Source: Beroe forskalii
Taxonomy: Eukaryota > Ctenophora > Nuda > Beroida > Beroidae
DNA: 64,000 nucleotides
Assembly (NCBI GenBank): GCA_011033025.1
Contig: WFMF01000038.1
Location: forward strand, 186,001-250,000
Direction of reading: 5' to 3'
Shown: positions 39,601 through 51,493 of the stretch, piece by piece
Position numbering within the stretch: position 1 is the stretch's first letter
Layout: each line of letters starts with the position of its first letter
The notes under the pieces: model-generated
The model's database searches: none
The model's input: the letters and a program-made list of their open reading frames with translations, nothing else
What the model was told of the DNA's origin: nothing
Translations under genes and position numbers: made by a program

Positions 39601-41800
39601 CCACCCCGAACATCTTAGAGAGCGTGAGACTGACCCGTGATAATCTGGTATCTACAGCTTGACACCACAGTCCACCTTGAACATCTTAGAGAGCGTCAGA
39701 CTGACGGGCCCCATGATAATCAGGTATCTACAGCTTGACACCGCAGTCCACCCCAAACATCTTAGAGAGCGTCAGACTGACGGGCCCTGTGATAATCAGG
39801 TATCTACAGCTTGACACCACAGTCCACCCCGAACATCTTAGAGAGCGTGAGACTGACCCGTGATAATCTGGTATCTACAGCTTGACACCACAGTCCACCT
39901 TGAACATCTTAGAGAGCGTCAGACTGACGGGTCCCCGTGATAATCAGGTATCTACAGCTTGACACCACAGTCCACCCCAAACATCTAAGAGAGCGTGAGA
40001 CTGACGGGCCCTGTGATAATCAGGTATCTACAGCTTGACACCACAGTCCACCCCAAACATATTAGAGAGCGTGAGACTGACTGGTCCCGTGATAATCAGG
40101 TATCTACAGCTTGACACCACAGTCCACCCCAAACATCTTAGAGAGCGTGAGACTGACGGGTCCCATGATAATCAGGTATCTACAGCTTGACACCACAGTC
40201 CACCCCAAACATATTAGAGAGCGTGAGACTGACGGGTCCCCGTGATAATCAGGTATCTACAGCTTGACACCACAGTCCACCCCGAACATCTTAGAGAGCG
40301 TCAGACTGACGGGTCCCGTGATAATCTGGTATCTACAGCTTGACACCACAGTCCACCCCAAACATCTTAGAGAGCGTGAGACTGACGGACCCCGTGATAA
40401 TCAGGTATCTACAGCTTGACACCACAGTCCACCCCGAACATCTTAGATAGCGTGAGACTGACGGACCCCGTGATAATCAGGTATCTACAGCTTGACACCA
40501 CAGTCCACCCCAAACATCTTAGAGAGCGTGAGACTGACGGACCCCGTGATAATCAGGTATCTACAGCTTGACACCACAGTCCACCTTGAACATCTTAGAG
40601 AGCGTCAGACTGACGGGCCCCATGATAATCAGGTATCTACAGCTTAACACCACAGTTCACCCCAAACATCTTAGAGAGCGTGAGACTGACCCGTGATAAT
40701 CAGGTATCTACAGCTTCACACCACAGTCCACCTTGAACATCTTAGAGAGCGTGAGACTGACGGAGTGACGGGTCCCGTGATAATCAGGTATCTACAGCTT
40801 GACACCACAGTCCACCCCAAACATCTTAGAGAGCGTGAGACTGACGGGTCCCGTGATAATCTGGTATCTACAGCTTGACACCACAGTCCACCCCGAACAT
40901 CTTAGAGAGCGTCAGACTGACGGAGTGACGGGTCCCGTGATAATCAGGTATCTACAGCTTGACACTACAGTCCACCCCGAACATCTTAGAGAGCGTGAGA
41001 CTTACTGGTCCCGTGATAATCAGGTATCTACAGCTTGACACCACAGTCCACCCCGAACATCTTAGAAAGCGTCAGACTGACGGGTCCCGTGATAATCAGG
41101 TATCTACAGCTTGACACCACAGTCCACCCCGAACATCTTAGAGAGCGTCAGACTGACGGAGTGACGGGCCCCGTGATAATCAGGTATCTACAGCTTGACA
41201 CCACAGTCCACCCTAAACATCTTAGAGAGCGTCAGACTGACGGGTCCCGTGATAATCAGGTATCTACAGCTTGACACCACAGTCCACCCCGAACATCTTA
41301 GAGAGCGTCAGACTGACGGAGTGACGGGTCCCGTGATAATCAGGTATCTACAGCTTGACACCACAGTCCACCCCGAACATCTTAGAGAGCGTCAGACTGA
41401 CGGGTCCCGTGATAATCAGGTATCTACAGCTTGACACCACAGTCCACCCCGAACATCTTAGAGAGCGTCAGACTGACGGGTCCCGTGATAATCAGGTATC
41501 TACAGCTTGACACCACAGTCCACTCCAAACATCTTAGAGAGCGTCAGACTGACGGGTCCCGTGATAATCAGGTATCTACAGCTTGACTCCACAGTCCACC
41601 CCGAACATCTTAGAGAGCGTCAGACTGACTGGTCCCGTGATAATCTGGTATCTACAGCTTGACACCACAGTCCACCCCGAACATCTTAGAGAGCGTGAGA
41701 CTGACGGGCCCAGTGATAATCAGGTATCTACAGCTTGACACCACAGTCCACCCCGAACATCTTAGAGAGCGTGAGACTGACGGGTCCCGTGATAATCAGA
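36617..41800 (-). repeat. About 68-copy array of the SLC35G1-like terminal coding segment (76-bp unit)
   Basis: Each unit, on the minus strand, reads CTGATTATCACGGGACCCGT through CTCTCTAAGATGTTTGGGGT to CAAGCTGTAG and ATAC. It encodes LIITGPVSLTLSKMFGVDCG, VKL and a stop. The unit nearest the gene (41728-41800) continues into the transporter's last exon, so that unit is the source. Many units carry a 9-base extra (GAGTGACGG), giving 85-bp variants. The array lies downstream of the stop codon, where the 3' UTR would be, and ends about 500 bases from FRY exon 22. Confidence 0.9.
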
Positions 41801-41961
41801 GCAGCCCCACAGTGACATGGTCTCTGCCACCTCCTTAAACACCACCACTTGAACCACGAAAGCAAGAACTGTGTCCAGATTCCGGATTAGGGAGACTGTA
41901 GCGGCTTTCTCGTAGCTTAGTCCTTTGTTGACGGAGAGGAAGACGGCAGCGGTGGCGAAAC
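41728..41961 (-). CDS. SLC35G1: SLC35G1-like transporter, exon 2 (C-terminal)
   Basis: With the last G of exon 1 it starts GFATAAVFLSVNKGLSYEKA and continues ATVSLIRNLDTVLAFVVQVV, the second EamA-domain half of DMT-type transporters, to the EVAETMSLWG segment. A one-base frame change is then needed to enter LIITGPVSLTLSKMF...VKL and a stop at 41730-41728. Acceptor CCCCAG. Without the shift the frame also closes within a few codons. Confidence 0.75.
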
Positions 41962-42137
41962 CTGGGGTTGGGTCTGGTGATCAATCAGTTATGAAAGGAT
42001 TAATCTGCCTTTACAATCAATTAATTGAAAATATTTTGGTCATTAGCAAACAGATAATGTGGTCGGTACTAGTTGTGAAAACTCATCATTGAATTTGAAA
42101 GCCTCATAAACTCAGCTTAGCCTTTATAAAACTCAAC

Positions 42138-43094
42138 CTAGGAAGAGGAGAATGACTCTGAAGGAGGGATGACAGGAGGGGTTGATGTAGGGCGACTGCG
42201 TGGCTGCCTGCAGAATGACACCCGCCACACACTGACAACACACCGTACAGTGACACCACCAGGCAGTTGACAACGGGGCCGATGTGGCGCTGACACACGT
42301 ACGCCATGCTACGAGTCAGGGCTGCAGCGAGGGGCACTATGTTGTACCACAAGGGGTAGTCCTCGGCCCCCTTTGTTGAGGGAAGATGAAAGTGGGTCTT
42401 GCAATGAGTATGATGCCGGTTAAACCTGCCAGAATCGCGAATATGTGGAACAAGTTAATCTGCTCCTTGAGGAAGATCCGTGCCAGAACACAAGTCATTA
42501 TGGGGAAAGTGAAGACCAGGGCAGTGGCATTGCCCAGCGGGAGGTTCTGGACGCTCCACACCTTGCAGAGAAGAGACACTGAGCCGAACGCACACCGGAG
42601 AAACACCCACTTTTTGCGGGTAAACTGTACCAGGGAGTGTCCGTGAAAAGCGATGAGGATGGCGAATAAGCCCCCTGCATACGCACAGCTGATCAGGACC
42701 ACTTCTCCGCTTGGTAAAATCTTCATGTGTTTTACAAACCCACCGTGGCAAGTTGCCAGGAAGCTAGCGAACACGAAGAGGGAGACGCCTTTTATCCTGT
42801 TGATAACTGGGAATTTAGTTTGCAGTGACTCCAGGGGTTCGGAATTTTGAGGGACGGAACTCTCGGGTTCGGAACCTTGAGGGACGGAACTCTCAGGACG
42901 GAAATTTGATTTTTGTCGAGCTTCTGTTCTGAAACTGCTGGTGGTTCATCGTCCTGAATGACACCAGATTCTGTTGGAGCCGTTCGATCATCTGCTATCA
43001 CTTCTGGATTACTGAATATCAGTGAATCCTTGGTAGTAAAGTCCTGCATCGGTATACTTCTGCTTGCCGAGCTTTGAGACATTCTAAATACCAA
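42138..43094 (-). CDS. SLC35G1: SLC35G1-like EamA/DMT-family transporter, exon 1
   Basis: Multi-pass membrane protein of the drug/metabolite transporter superfamily. It begins MSQSSASRSIPMQDF (ATG at 43082; another at 43094), followed by an acidic, low-complexity N-terminal tail. Then comes the hydrophobic core FVFASFLATCHGGFVKHMKI, LISCAYAGGLFAILIAF, the family-typical NLPLGNATALVFTFPIMTCV, FLKEQINLFHIFAILAGLTG and IILIARPTFIFP. After a break it continues YPLWYNIVPLAAALTRSMAY and VAGVILQAATQSPYI...VILLFLG to a donor. Apparent one-base shifts lie near 42907 (A run), 42365 (AAAGGGGG) and 42220. They suggest sequence errors, but an inactive gene cannot be excluded. The human SLC35G1 substrate is not firmly known. 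Its 3' end faces FRY. Confidence 0.8.
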
Positions 43095-43565
43095 GAATAA
43101 TGAAACACTGGAAACCTATCTGGATCTAGTTGACGATCAGTGAATACAGAAATGTGTAGGTAATAATACAACGCAATATGTGGAAACCAGCTATTCTTGA
43201 TAACCAATTATGACAAATGAAAATTGTGGATGGATAAATTGCTGATAAGATCGAGCTGGTGGGTTTTCTTAAACACCTAAAAGCCAAAAGGCAAATCTTC
43301 AGAACATCAGAAGACCTGCAATGTTTATTAGTAACGGATCATAGTTCAGATGATTCATTCATAGCTTGACGATGATTCATTGTTTGAAGCATTCGAGACG
43401 ACTTTCACCTTTTCAGCCCAGAACATTTCAGCTTGTAGAGAACTATACAAAGAAAACTATACTTAGGAAAATATACTACTACAAAAACAGTTACTATGAA
43501 AATACACTAGTACGATAGTAACTATGAATCAGCTTCCTACTTAGTGCTGTTGTAATGATGCGCTA

Positions 43566-43652
43566 CACATACAAAAAATACACATATACACATATACACA
43601 TATACACATATACACATATACACATATACACATATACACATATACACATATA
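43566..43652. repeat. ACACATAT microsatellite
   Basis: About ten near-perfect copies of ACACATATAC-type units. Confidence 0.9.
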
Positions 43653-44849
43653 AAAATACAAGTGACACGGTCACGTGTATCAGTGGGCACTACTGCAGCC
43701 CTAGATTGGAATGATTGTCCAAGCTATTGATCACTAGCTCTTACCTATGGCTATAGCTCGAACCATTGCTCAGGTCTGCGAGATTTTCGATTGTAGGACT
43801 ATATAGCTAAATTATTCTGTAGGTTTAGCTATAAAGTCCTAGCTCTAGCTATTCAGTCCGTTAGCTGAAAAGTCCGAACTGCGGACGATAGCTAAATCTG
43901 ATCTTACTGTTCCTCGGCAAAGGTAATGTGTTTCTCGGTATGGGTATAATGCTGTACGCTTTGCCATAGCTAATCAAACCGTACGATTCCGCCTAATTAG
44001 AGCACATGATCCCGTGTCGGTGTAGCGATTCAGTGATTCACAGCTGTTAACAAGATGACCACTGTATCTAGTGTCGCAGCGATACGATATATCACATTCA
44101 CAGAGAACATCAATATGTCGTAGCGATGTGATGTAACATCAATGTCCCATTCAGGGCCCCATCATAAACCGTCTGATCCAGGTACGCAGATGATTGTACC
44201 CCTTCTACCCCGTTGAAGGATCTGTGGTCCACCATGATCTCATGAGGGTATAAGGAGCGAAGTTCCTCACGACACCCAGAGCTGTCCGCCCTCTAAGTAA
44301 CTTGACTTCTTCGTTGTTGTACATTGATAGCGAAAAAATGAATTTGATGTTGGATCCTGCAAAGAGGCATCTCTCATACTAGGTGCCGAGGTCATTGCAA
44401 TTAACTAATTAAGTCATCAGATTCTCCCCATGGTGCCAAGTTTATGGGCAGTCAAGTCTTTATATTCTTCTCATGGGAACGGAATTCTAATAAGGTCAGC
44501 TAACAAGCAGTAGCTTCGTTAGATTCTACTGAGTGTTCCTGATGAGTCCCGGAATCCTAATGAGGTCAGCTGACAAGCAGAATCTCTGATGAGAGGCATC
44601 TGTCGTTATGGGACAAATATTGTCCAAAACTGCAACCGTGCCCTAGAATGTGCCGCAGAGTCCACTCTAAAACAAAAGTGTGCCGTAGCGTCGCCCCAAA
44701 ACTGAAAAGTGTGCCCACGAGTCCTGTGCCGTAGGGTCCTGTGCCGTAGGGCCCAGTGCTCTACAGTCCTATGCCGTAGTGTCCGAACCCCGTTTAACTT
44801 AAATCTTATAAATTGAATGGGGAGGGAGGAACAGCTATGATACAGATTT
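43653..44849. other. Upstream of the transporter; short repeats only
   Basis: It includes the recurring phrases TAGCTATA/GTCCTAGCT (43750-43880), a 55-base near-duplicate around AAGGTCAGCTAACAAGCAG (44490-44585) and short GTGCCGTAGGGTCC repeats (44640-44790). No gene was recognised. Confidence 0.45.
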
Positions 44850-44949
44850 NNNNNNNNNNNNNNNNNNNNNNNNNNNNNNNNNNNNNNNNNNNNNNNNNNN
44901 NNNNNNNNNNNNNNNNNNNNNNNNNNNNNNNNNNNNNNNNNNNNNNNNN
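44850..44949. other. Assembly gap, 100 N
   Basis: Exactly 100 N, the conventional size for a gap of unknown length. Any statement across it is uncertain. Confidence 0.98.
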
Positions 44950-46205
44950 ACTGATCGACGACTCGATTGACATCGACGACTCGATTCTCGACGACTCGAT
45001 TGACGATCTCGACTCGACGACGATTCTCGACGACTTGACTCGACGACTGATTTCGACGATTTCGAGCTCGACTGACTGACGACTGACGTCGACGACTCGA
45101 CGTCGACAACTCGACCTCGACGACTCGACGTCGACGGTCGATCGACGACTGACTGATACTGAGTCGTCGACTCGAGTCTCGACGACCTCGACGCTGACGA
45201 GCGATTTCGACGACTCGACGTCGAGACCGACTGACGAGTCGACGACCGAGTCGTCGAGTCGAGTCGTCGTTCGAGTCGTCGAGTCGTCGAGTCGAGTCGT
45301 CGAGTCGAGTCGAGTCGAGTCGAGTCGTCGAGTCGAGCCGAGTCGAGTCGAGTCGAGTCGAGCCGAGCGTCGAGTCTACGAGTCGAGTCGAGTCGTCGAG
45401 TCGTCGAGTCGTCGAGTCGAGTCGTCGAGTCGAGTCGTCGAGTCGAGTCGTCGAGTCGAGTCGTCGAGTCGTCGGAGTCGTCGAGCCGAGTCGTCGAGGC
45501 CGAGTCGTCGAGCCGAGTCGTCGAGTCGAGTCGTCGAGTCGAGCTGTTTGCCGAGCCGTCGAGTCGAGCTGTCGAGAAGGAGCCGGAGTCGAGTCGCCCG
45601 AGTCGAGCCGCCGAGTCGAGCCGAGCCGAGTCGTCGAGTCGAGTCGAGCCGAGCCGTCGAGTCGTCGAGCCGAGTCGTCGAGTCGAGTCGTCGAGCCGAG
45701 CCGAGCCGTCGACGAGTCGTCGAGCCGTCGAGTCGAGTCGTCGAGTCGAGTCGTCGAGCCGAGTCGTCGAGTCGTCGAGTCGTCGAGTCGAGTCGTCGAG
45801 TGTCGAGTCGAGCCGAGTCGAGTCGTCGAGTCGAGTCGTCGAGTCGAGTCGTCGAGCGAGTCGAGTCGTCGAGTCGTCGAGTCGTCGAGTCGAGTCGTCG
45901 AGTCGAGCCGCTGAGTCGAGTCGTCGAGTCGAGTCGTCGAGTCGAGTCGTCGAGTCGTTGAGTCGAGTCGTCGAGTCGTTGAGTCGAGTCGCCGAGTCGT
46001 TGAGTCGAGTCGTCGAGTCGTTGAGTCGAGTCGTCGAGTCGAGTCGAGTCGTCGAGGTGTCGAGTCGAGTCGAGTCGAGTCGTCGAGTTGAGTCGAGTTG
46101 TCGAGTCGAGTCGTCGAGTCGAGTCGTCGAGTCGAGTCGAGTCGTCGAGTCGAGTCGTCGAGCGAGTCGTCGAGTCGAGTCGTCGAGCCGAGTCGTCGAG
46201 TCAAG
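44950..46205. repeat. GAGTCGTC satellite-like simple repeat
   Basis: The array is made of GAGTC and GTC blocks (TCGAGTCGTCGAGTCGAGTC and similar), fairly regular from about 45240 and irregular (CGACTCGA orientation) beside the gap. It yields long Arg/Ser- or Asp/Ser/Thr-rich false frames on both strands, including a 550-residue one running through the N gap. Confidence 0.95.
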
Positions 46206-46429
46206 TCATGAAGTCCAGTCATTGAGCCGTCATTGACTACCTCCGCTGTCGATAACATTTCATCTACATTATTATTTTCATTCCTAATGAGAGCTAATGA
46301 ATTAAAAATTTTGAAGGACGTTGCGTAAAAATAAGTGCTCGCAGTGGAGGTAGGGCAACACTAACAGTCACATACAGTCGTTTAGGTCTATTCTGTTGCA
46401 AAGCTAAGTTTTTCCAAAATAACATATGT

Positions 46430-46860
46430 TATTCCCATTGAGTGACATGAACTAGGTGAACTCAATGAACTCAGGTGAACTCTGTAGTTCAACGCAGTTC
46501 ACCCTAGTTCAACGCAGTTCAACGTAGTTCAACGTAAAGCTCAATGAATTCAGGTGAACCCAGTTCAACGCAGTTCATATGAATGAACTAGTTCATTCAT
46601 ATGAATTCATATGCATCTCAGTTCACTAAATTTTGGTGAACTAGTTCATCCGTGTTTAATGAATTCATATGACCATATGAAGTTCATATGAACTTGGTGG
46701 AGTTCATACAGTTCATATGAATTCATGAAGTTCATATGAAGTTCATTCATATAAAATTTATTGAACTGGTAAACGCATTCATATGAACTCATATGAATTC
46801 ATATGAATTCATATGAAGTGCGCGGCGACTTCATATGAACTGCAGTTCACCCAGTATATA
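46430..46860. repeat. GTTCATATGAATTCATATG palindrome-rich repeat
   Basis: Short units GTTCAACGCA, then TTCATATGAA and GAATTCATATG, recur in both orientations and make many overlapping small palindromes with NdeI- and EcoRI-like cores. Confidence 0.8.
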
Positions 46861-47029
46861 GCCTTTGAGCTCACTCACGTCTAAGATGATAGAAAGTTAT
46901 AATATTCAGATATTGGAGAATCGATATGACATTTCATCTCACTAAATTTATTCTCTCGACACTTTATTTTCTCGTGAAATCTCTGAGCAAAGGTTCGGAC
47001 TGGGTTCTGGTTTAGGAAGATGCCGTATC

Positions 47030-47345
47030 CTGAGATGAAATGTCCTGAGATGAAAATGTCTGAGATTAAATGTCCCGAGATTAAATGTCCTGAGATGAAA
47101 TGTCGTACAACCGTCAATGTTATAAGTATTTCTTTGGCTACAGTAAAAGGATCAAGAGGGTGTAAAGCAAGGTTTTCTTGTAAGCTAATATATTTTCAGT
47201 ATTTCCATGATTCTAGGTGTACTTACGTGTACTCGGGTCATATTGATTTCCTAAATGTCCTGAGATGAAATGTCGTACAACCGTCAATGTTATAAGTATT
47301 TCTTTGGCTACAGTAAAGGGATCAAGAGGGTGTAAAGCAACATAG
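47030..47345. repeat. Duplicated 90-base block with TGTCCTGAGATGAAA repeats
   Basis: TGTCCTGAGATGAAA repeats at 47040-47100. The following block (GTCGTACAACCGTCAATG to AGGGTGTAAAGCAA) is present again at 47269-47341 with one or two changes. Confidence 0.8.
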
Positions 47346-47455
47346 AATAAGACAGGAATTAAATAGAAATTAGACGAGAATTAAGCAGGAGTCAAACAGG
47401 AATTAAACAGGAATTAAACAGGAATTAAACAGGAATTAAGCAGGAATTAAAATAT
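47345..47455. repeat. GAATTAAACAG minisatellite
   Basis: About eight copies of the 12-base unit AGGAATTAAACA, diverging at the left edge. Confidence 0.85.
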
Positions 47456-49900
47456 TATGGATACGAATTGTTATGTCCGACCTGATACCGAGCTACACTT
47501 GTTAACTTCAGTTCAATTTAAAACCATTATATTTAATAATCTGATACATACCTACGATTTTGGACTCGCACATGAACTGTGAGGATCGCACCCCCACAAT
47601 TCCGATGGAAGTGTAAGTAAAACACCGCGAATCCGTATCCTTCGTGTAGTATGCCGTGCACCAGGGGTCGGCATTGCATCGATCGTAACATTGGATGTCT
47701 TCGTACTCGACCTCTCCACCTATTAGTTAATGTCGACGACGTAATATTTTACCCACAAGCGTCCATTTGGCATTGCCCAATCGGCGCGCGAGTTAACTGC
47801 AAACTCGTTCGCTGATTGGTCAATGTCTTGAAGTTGACAAATGACAATTTCGTGATCCTATGGGAAAGCTTATATGCCACCTATAATAGAGACGCATATA
47901 TGATTTTAAACGACTTTTAAAACGCCAGTTTTGTGCATTGTGCACTTCCCATGGTCGGATTTTCATGAATCCTGGTAAAATCGTGCCCCTTATAAGGTCT
48001 AATAAGGTCTTAGATTTGCTAAACACGTATATTCCTCATAATAGGCACACACCTATGCGGGCTTAGGAAGTCTTAGATGACCTAATATTTAATCAACTTT
48101 GACCTACTAACCGTTGTTTTCGGGGGTATCTCCGCCCATGCAGGGTCCTGCAATACCCTCATAGATGTATGGTACTTCTGCAAAAGATAGATAACTATTG
48201 TCATTAAAGTGACAATTCGAACTGCAGTTTTGTCTGCGCGGCGTAGAAACATGTTAACTATTTAAACCTATTATTTAATGTCTTTCCGCCGCGTGCAAAA
48301 AAATGCAGTTCGATCTGTCACCGTAAAAATAGTATTTTCAGAGAAATAATAATTAATAACTTATGAAAAATAATTCCCAAGAGATCAGACAAAAACGTTG
48401 AATTTGTTAGGAACAACAAGCTAAATCTTTATAATGAGGTACTGGAATAGAGTGGCCTTGAATTTAACCTCATTGGCCTTGATTATTGAAGGAGGCTCAA
48501 AAAAGACTTTTTCTAATGCACGCGGGCAGACCCACATTAGACTATAACCTCGAATGAAGGAGGGCTCGAAAAAGACGAGCAAGCCACAAACTTCCAGTTC
48601 ACGTATCAAATTTCTGCATAGATTCCATCAAAAGAACACAAATTTGCGCGTATTTTTCGAGCCCTCATCGAGCCGTGCGGTCTGCAAAAAATAATATATA
48701 CGTAACCAAGCCCAACCGGTGGGAAGACGTTATAGTTAACACATGGCACCTAGGACGTTCAGTTTGTTTGTTTGTTTGTTTGTTTGTTTTTTTGTTTGTT
48801 TGTTTGTAAATAATACCTATGTTACAAACCTGGCTCAGGGGAGAGGACACCTCGTATCCAAAGAACAAGAAATATTGAAACATGCCAATCCATTATATTG
48901 ATTCCTGAGCAGAGATTAGAGTAATTTCGGATTATTGCCTAGCCGCAAATCTTCAAGAAATTTCAAACAGGAATTTTCGATTTTTCGATTGAAATTAAAT
49001 TGGAATTTTCAACGGCCACTGACCCCACCCGAAATTCGAATTGATCTTTGTTGAAAATTTGAACTGGCAGAATCAAGCATGAATATAAATATCCGAGAAA
49101 TTTTTAAATCTAGTGTAAAACTAAAGTCCGTGATAATTTAAATTATGTCGAAAAGGCATAGAATAATCTAAATCAGAGATTCATCGGTGTCTAGTAAATT
49201 GCTATAATCCTTGCCTACGGCCCTACGGGCTGCAGGTGTAAAAAATCCCTCGGGCAAAGCGCCTGCCCTCGGGAAATATCCCAAAATGATGAACCTATAA
49301 CTTTAAAGGACGAGTGTACTTAAAATTAACCTATCCTCATATTCAAGTCATATGTCAATTACGTGTTACTAAGCATTTCTGTGAAATCCCGGTAATCAAA
49401 TTCCCTTCCTATCGCGTGTGAGAGCTAAATAAATAAATTACGCTGTGACGTCGTTCTTCCTTTTGTGCGCTCTCGTATATACTGCATGAGAGCTTATTTA
49501 CACCAGTTTTATATCATAATGAAAGCGTTTCGGCTGATTATAATCATTAATTTTTAATGAGAAATTTAAAGAGAAATTTAAGATCACACCTGTGAGTGGT
49601 AGCAGTAGTAATACAATGTAAAATCATATGCATAAATGAAAAAAGATTCAATAAACCAATCAAGAGTCAGGATATATTCGGATATCATTATGAATAGACG
49701 TGATATCATATCTGTAAGTTTCATATTTCAATAATACCATACAGCACTACAATAACAATGAGTATAATACACTTCCACCAGTTTTGTTATCATTTTGTGT
49801 CGATGTTTCTTGTTTTCCAGTCGTACAGTTGTCAGTGTTCAATACAATAGTCTGATCAAAATTCAAATTACTTATTTATCTGGCATCCTACTAAGAGCCT
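47456..49900. other. No gene recognised
   Basis: AT-rich sequence; contains a GTTT tetranucleotide repeat (48762-48808) and a short CGGCCCTACGGGCTGCAGG near-palindrome at about 49225. No coding signal or RNA gene was seen. Confidence 0.45.
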
Positions 49901-50089
49901 TGGAGAGGAGATCATCTTTAGAGGGCTTTTCAGTCATGTGAAAAGTTTTGGGAACTGCTTTCCTAATGTAAAGAGACAGATCAAATGTACAACATCTGTT
50001 CTTCTCCAATACAAGTAACAACCTCAGACAAAATGTTCTTCTTCAGTAGCATAGTATCTCTCTGGTTGCTGTTCTTCAGGGACGTATAT

Positions 50090-50690
50090 TTTCTGTGCTC
50101 GAGAGTAGGGCTGCAACTTTATGAGACGTAGTTGGAGCAGTAAGACCATGATTATGTTCTAGGGCTGTTAGCATTGTCATAAGGATGTGAGTGTCCATTT
50201 TATAGGCATTACATTTAGGTAGATACTTGAGTTTTTGAACTATGAAACGATTCAAGTGGTCCAGTGTGGAGGAACTTCTCACACTTGCGCATATCGTTGC
50301 ACAGCCTAGTATCGGTGAGAATTTTAAAGAGGACAATGAAATCAGCATCTCCGACAGAAAACCACTTCCCTGTACGGTGAACACGCTTAGTGAGAGGCAG
50401 ATGTAAACATTTTTGGTTTTTACTGGCTAATGTGGGCGCTTTTGGGTAGGGTTTCTTTCCACGAAGTTCCGCAAAAGTAGTTTTGAGTTTTTACTTCTCG
50501 GCCAAGAATGAACATTGAGAACGTGAAACAAGCTGAATGGAACAGCTCCAGTAGTAGGTCTGATTTTCATTACAAGATTGCACCCACCAAAAGTGATTGA
50601 CGAGATCGTTAGTCCAGGCTAAGATTTTTGGGTACTTCTTTCCAGCCTTATCTAGTTTTTTCCGAAGTCTCTTAGTCCTTATCTATAGTT
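50090..50690 (-). pseudogene. Decayed transposase-like fragment (possibly Kolobok-type)
   Basis: Reading the minus strand with two frame changes gives TKRLRKKLDKAGKKYPKILA then WTNDLVNHFWWVQSCN. Next is KCLHLPLTKRVHRTGKWFSV, then LFKILTDTRLCNDMRKCEKF followed by LHTGPLESFHS, and then LKYLPKCNAYKMDTHILMTM. The order NHFWxC, then a TxxRLxxDMxKxxxFxHTGxLExFH block, then LKYxPK, is that of a widespread transposase-derived family in fish and invertebrates. I place it near Kolobok/THAP-type proteins from memory only. It is broken and incomplete. Confidence 0.5.
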
Positions 50691-51030
50691 CTACATCCTT
50701 ACCTTCACAAAGATAAGTTATCTATATCCTTATTCCTTATCTAATATCTACATCCTTATCTTCACAAAGTCCTTATCTATATCCTTGTTCCTTATCTACA
50801 TCCTTATTCCTTATCTACATCCTTATCTTCACAAAGTCCTTATCTATATCCTTGTTCCTTATCTACATCCTTATTTTTCCTTATCTACATGCTTATCTAC
50901 ATCCTGATCGTTCCTTATCAACAAATACAATCTATTATATCCTTATCTACATCCTTATCTAAATCCTGATCGTTCCTTATCTACATCCTCATCTAATTAT
51001 AGTCATCTACAAAGTCCTTATCTTATCTTT
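50672..51030. repeat. CCTTATCTACAT minisatellite
   Basis: About twenty imperfect copies of CCTTATCTACAT or CCTTATCTATAT, with ACAAAGT interruptions. They begin at the broken edge of the transposase-like fragment, whose own sequence there reads CCTTATCTAG. Confidence 0.85.
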
Positions 51031-51464
51031 TTAATTTTGAATGGCACATGATAATCCCTAATAATCAAAGAAATTTCATATTTTAAAGCAATAGTGAGGA
51101 CAAATCTTGTGACTTAAAATCGTACAATGAATATTGGTGTAAGCACTATAAAATTATTAATATTATTATTAATTATTATCATTTCGTAATTTCTACGCAC
51201 GTTAATGTTTAAACCCCCTTTCTATATATTGTCATAAATTACCCTTTTTATCATTGCCTAAAACTTGTCACCAAAATAGTATGCCATTGGATAATGGATA
51301 TATTAATAAATTTCAGCCGCATAATAAAAGGTTCCAACTCGAGAGAGAAGGGCAGCTGCTTAGGAACGTTATGCACTGCTGCATTATACCTGCAACATGT
51401 TCGGCAGTCTAAAACTGTCCAATATATTCTAGTATATATATTATGGAACATGTAATATTCTCAC

Positions 51465-51493
51465 TTTCTGTATATATATATATATATATATAT
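51465..51493. repeat. TA microsatellite
   Basis: A run of about twelve TA repeats. Confidence 0.95.

Noticed and set aside
36617-41800. Possible CRISPR-like or protein-coding tandem repeat on the plus strand (LDTTVHPKHLRERQTDG)
   Set aside because: Direct, gapless 76-bp units without spacers; eukaryotic context; the meaningful reading is the minus-strand transporter end with a stop in each unit.
44606-46258. 550-residue minus-strand open frame rich in Asp/Ser/Thr/Arg
   Set aside because: It is a translation of the GAGTC/GTC simple repeat and runs through the N gap; no domain or splice logic.
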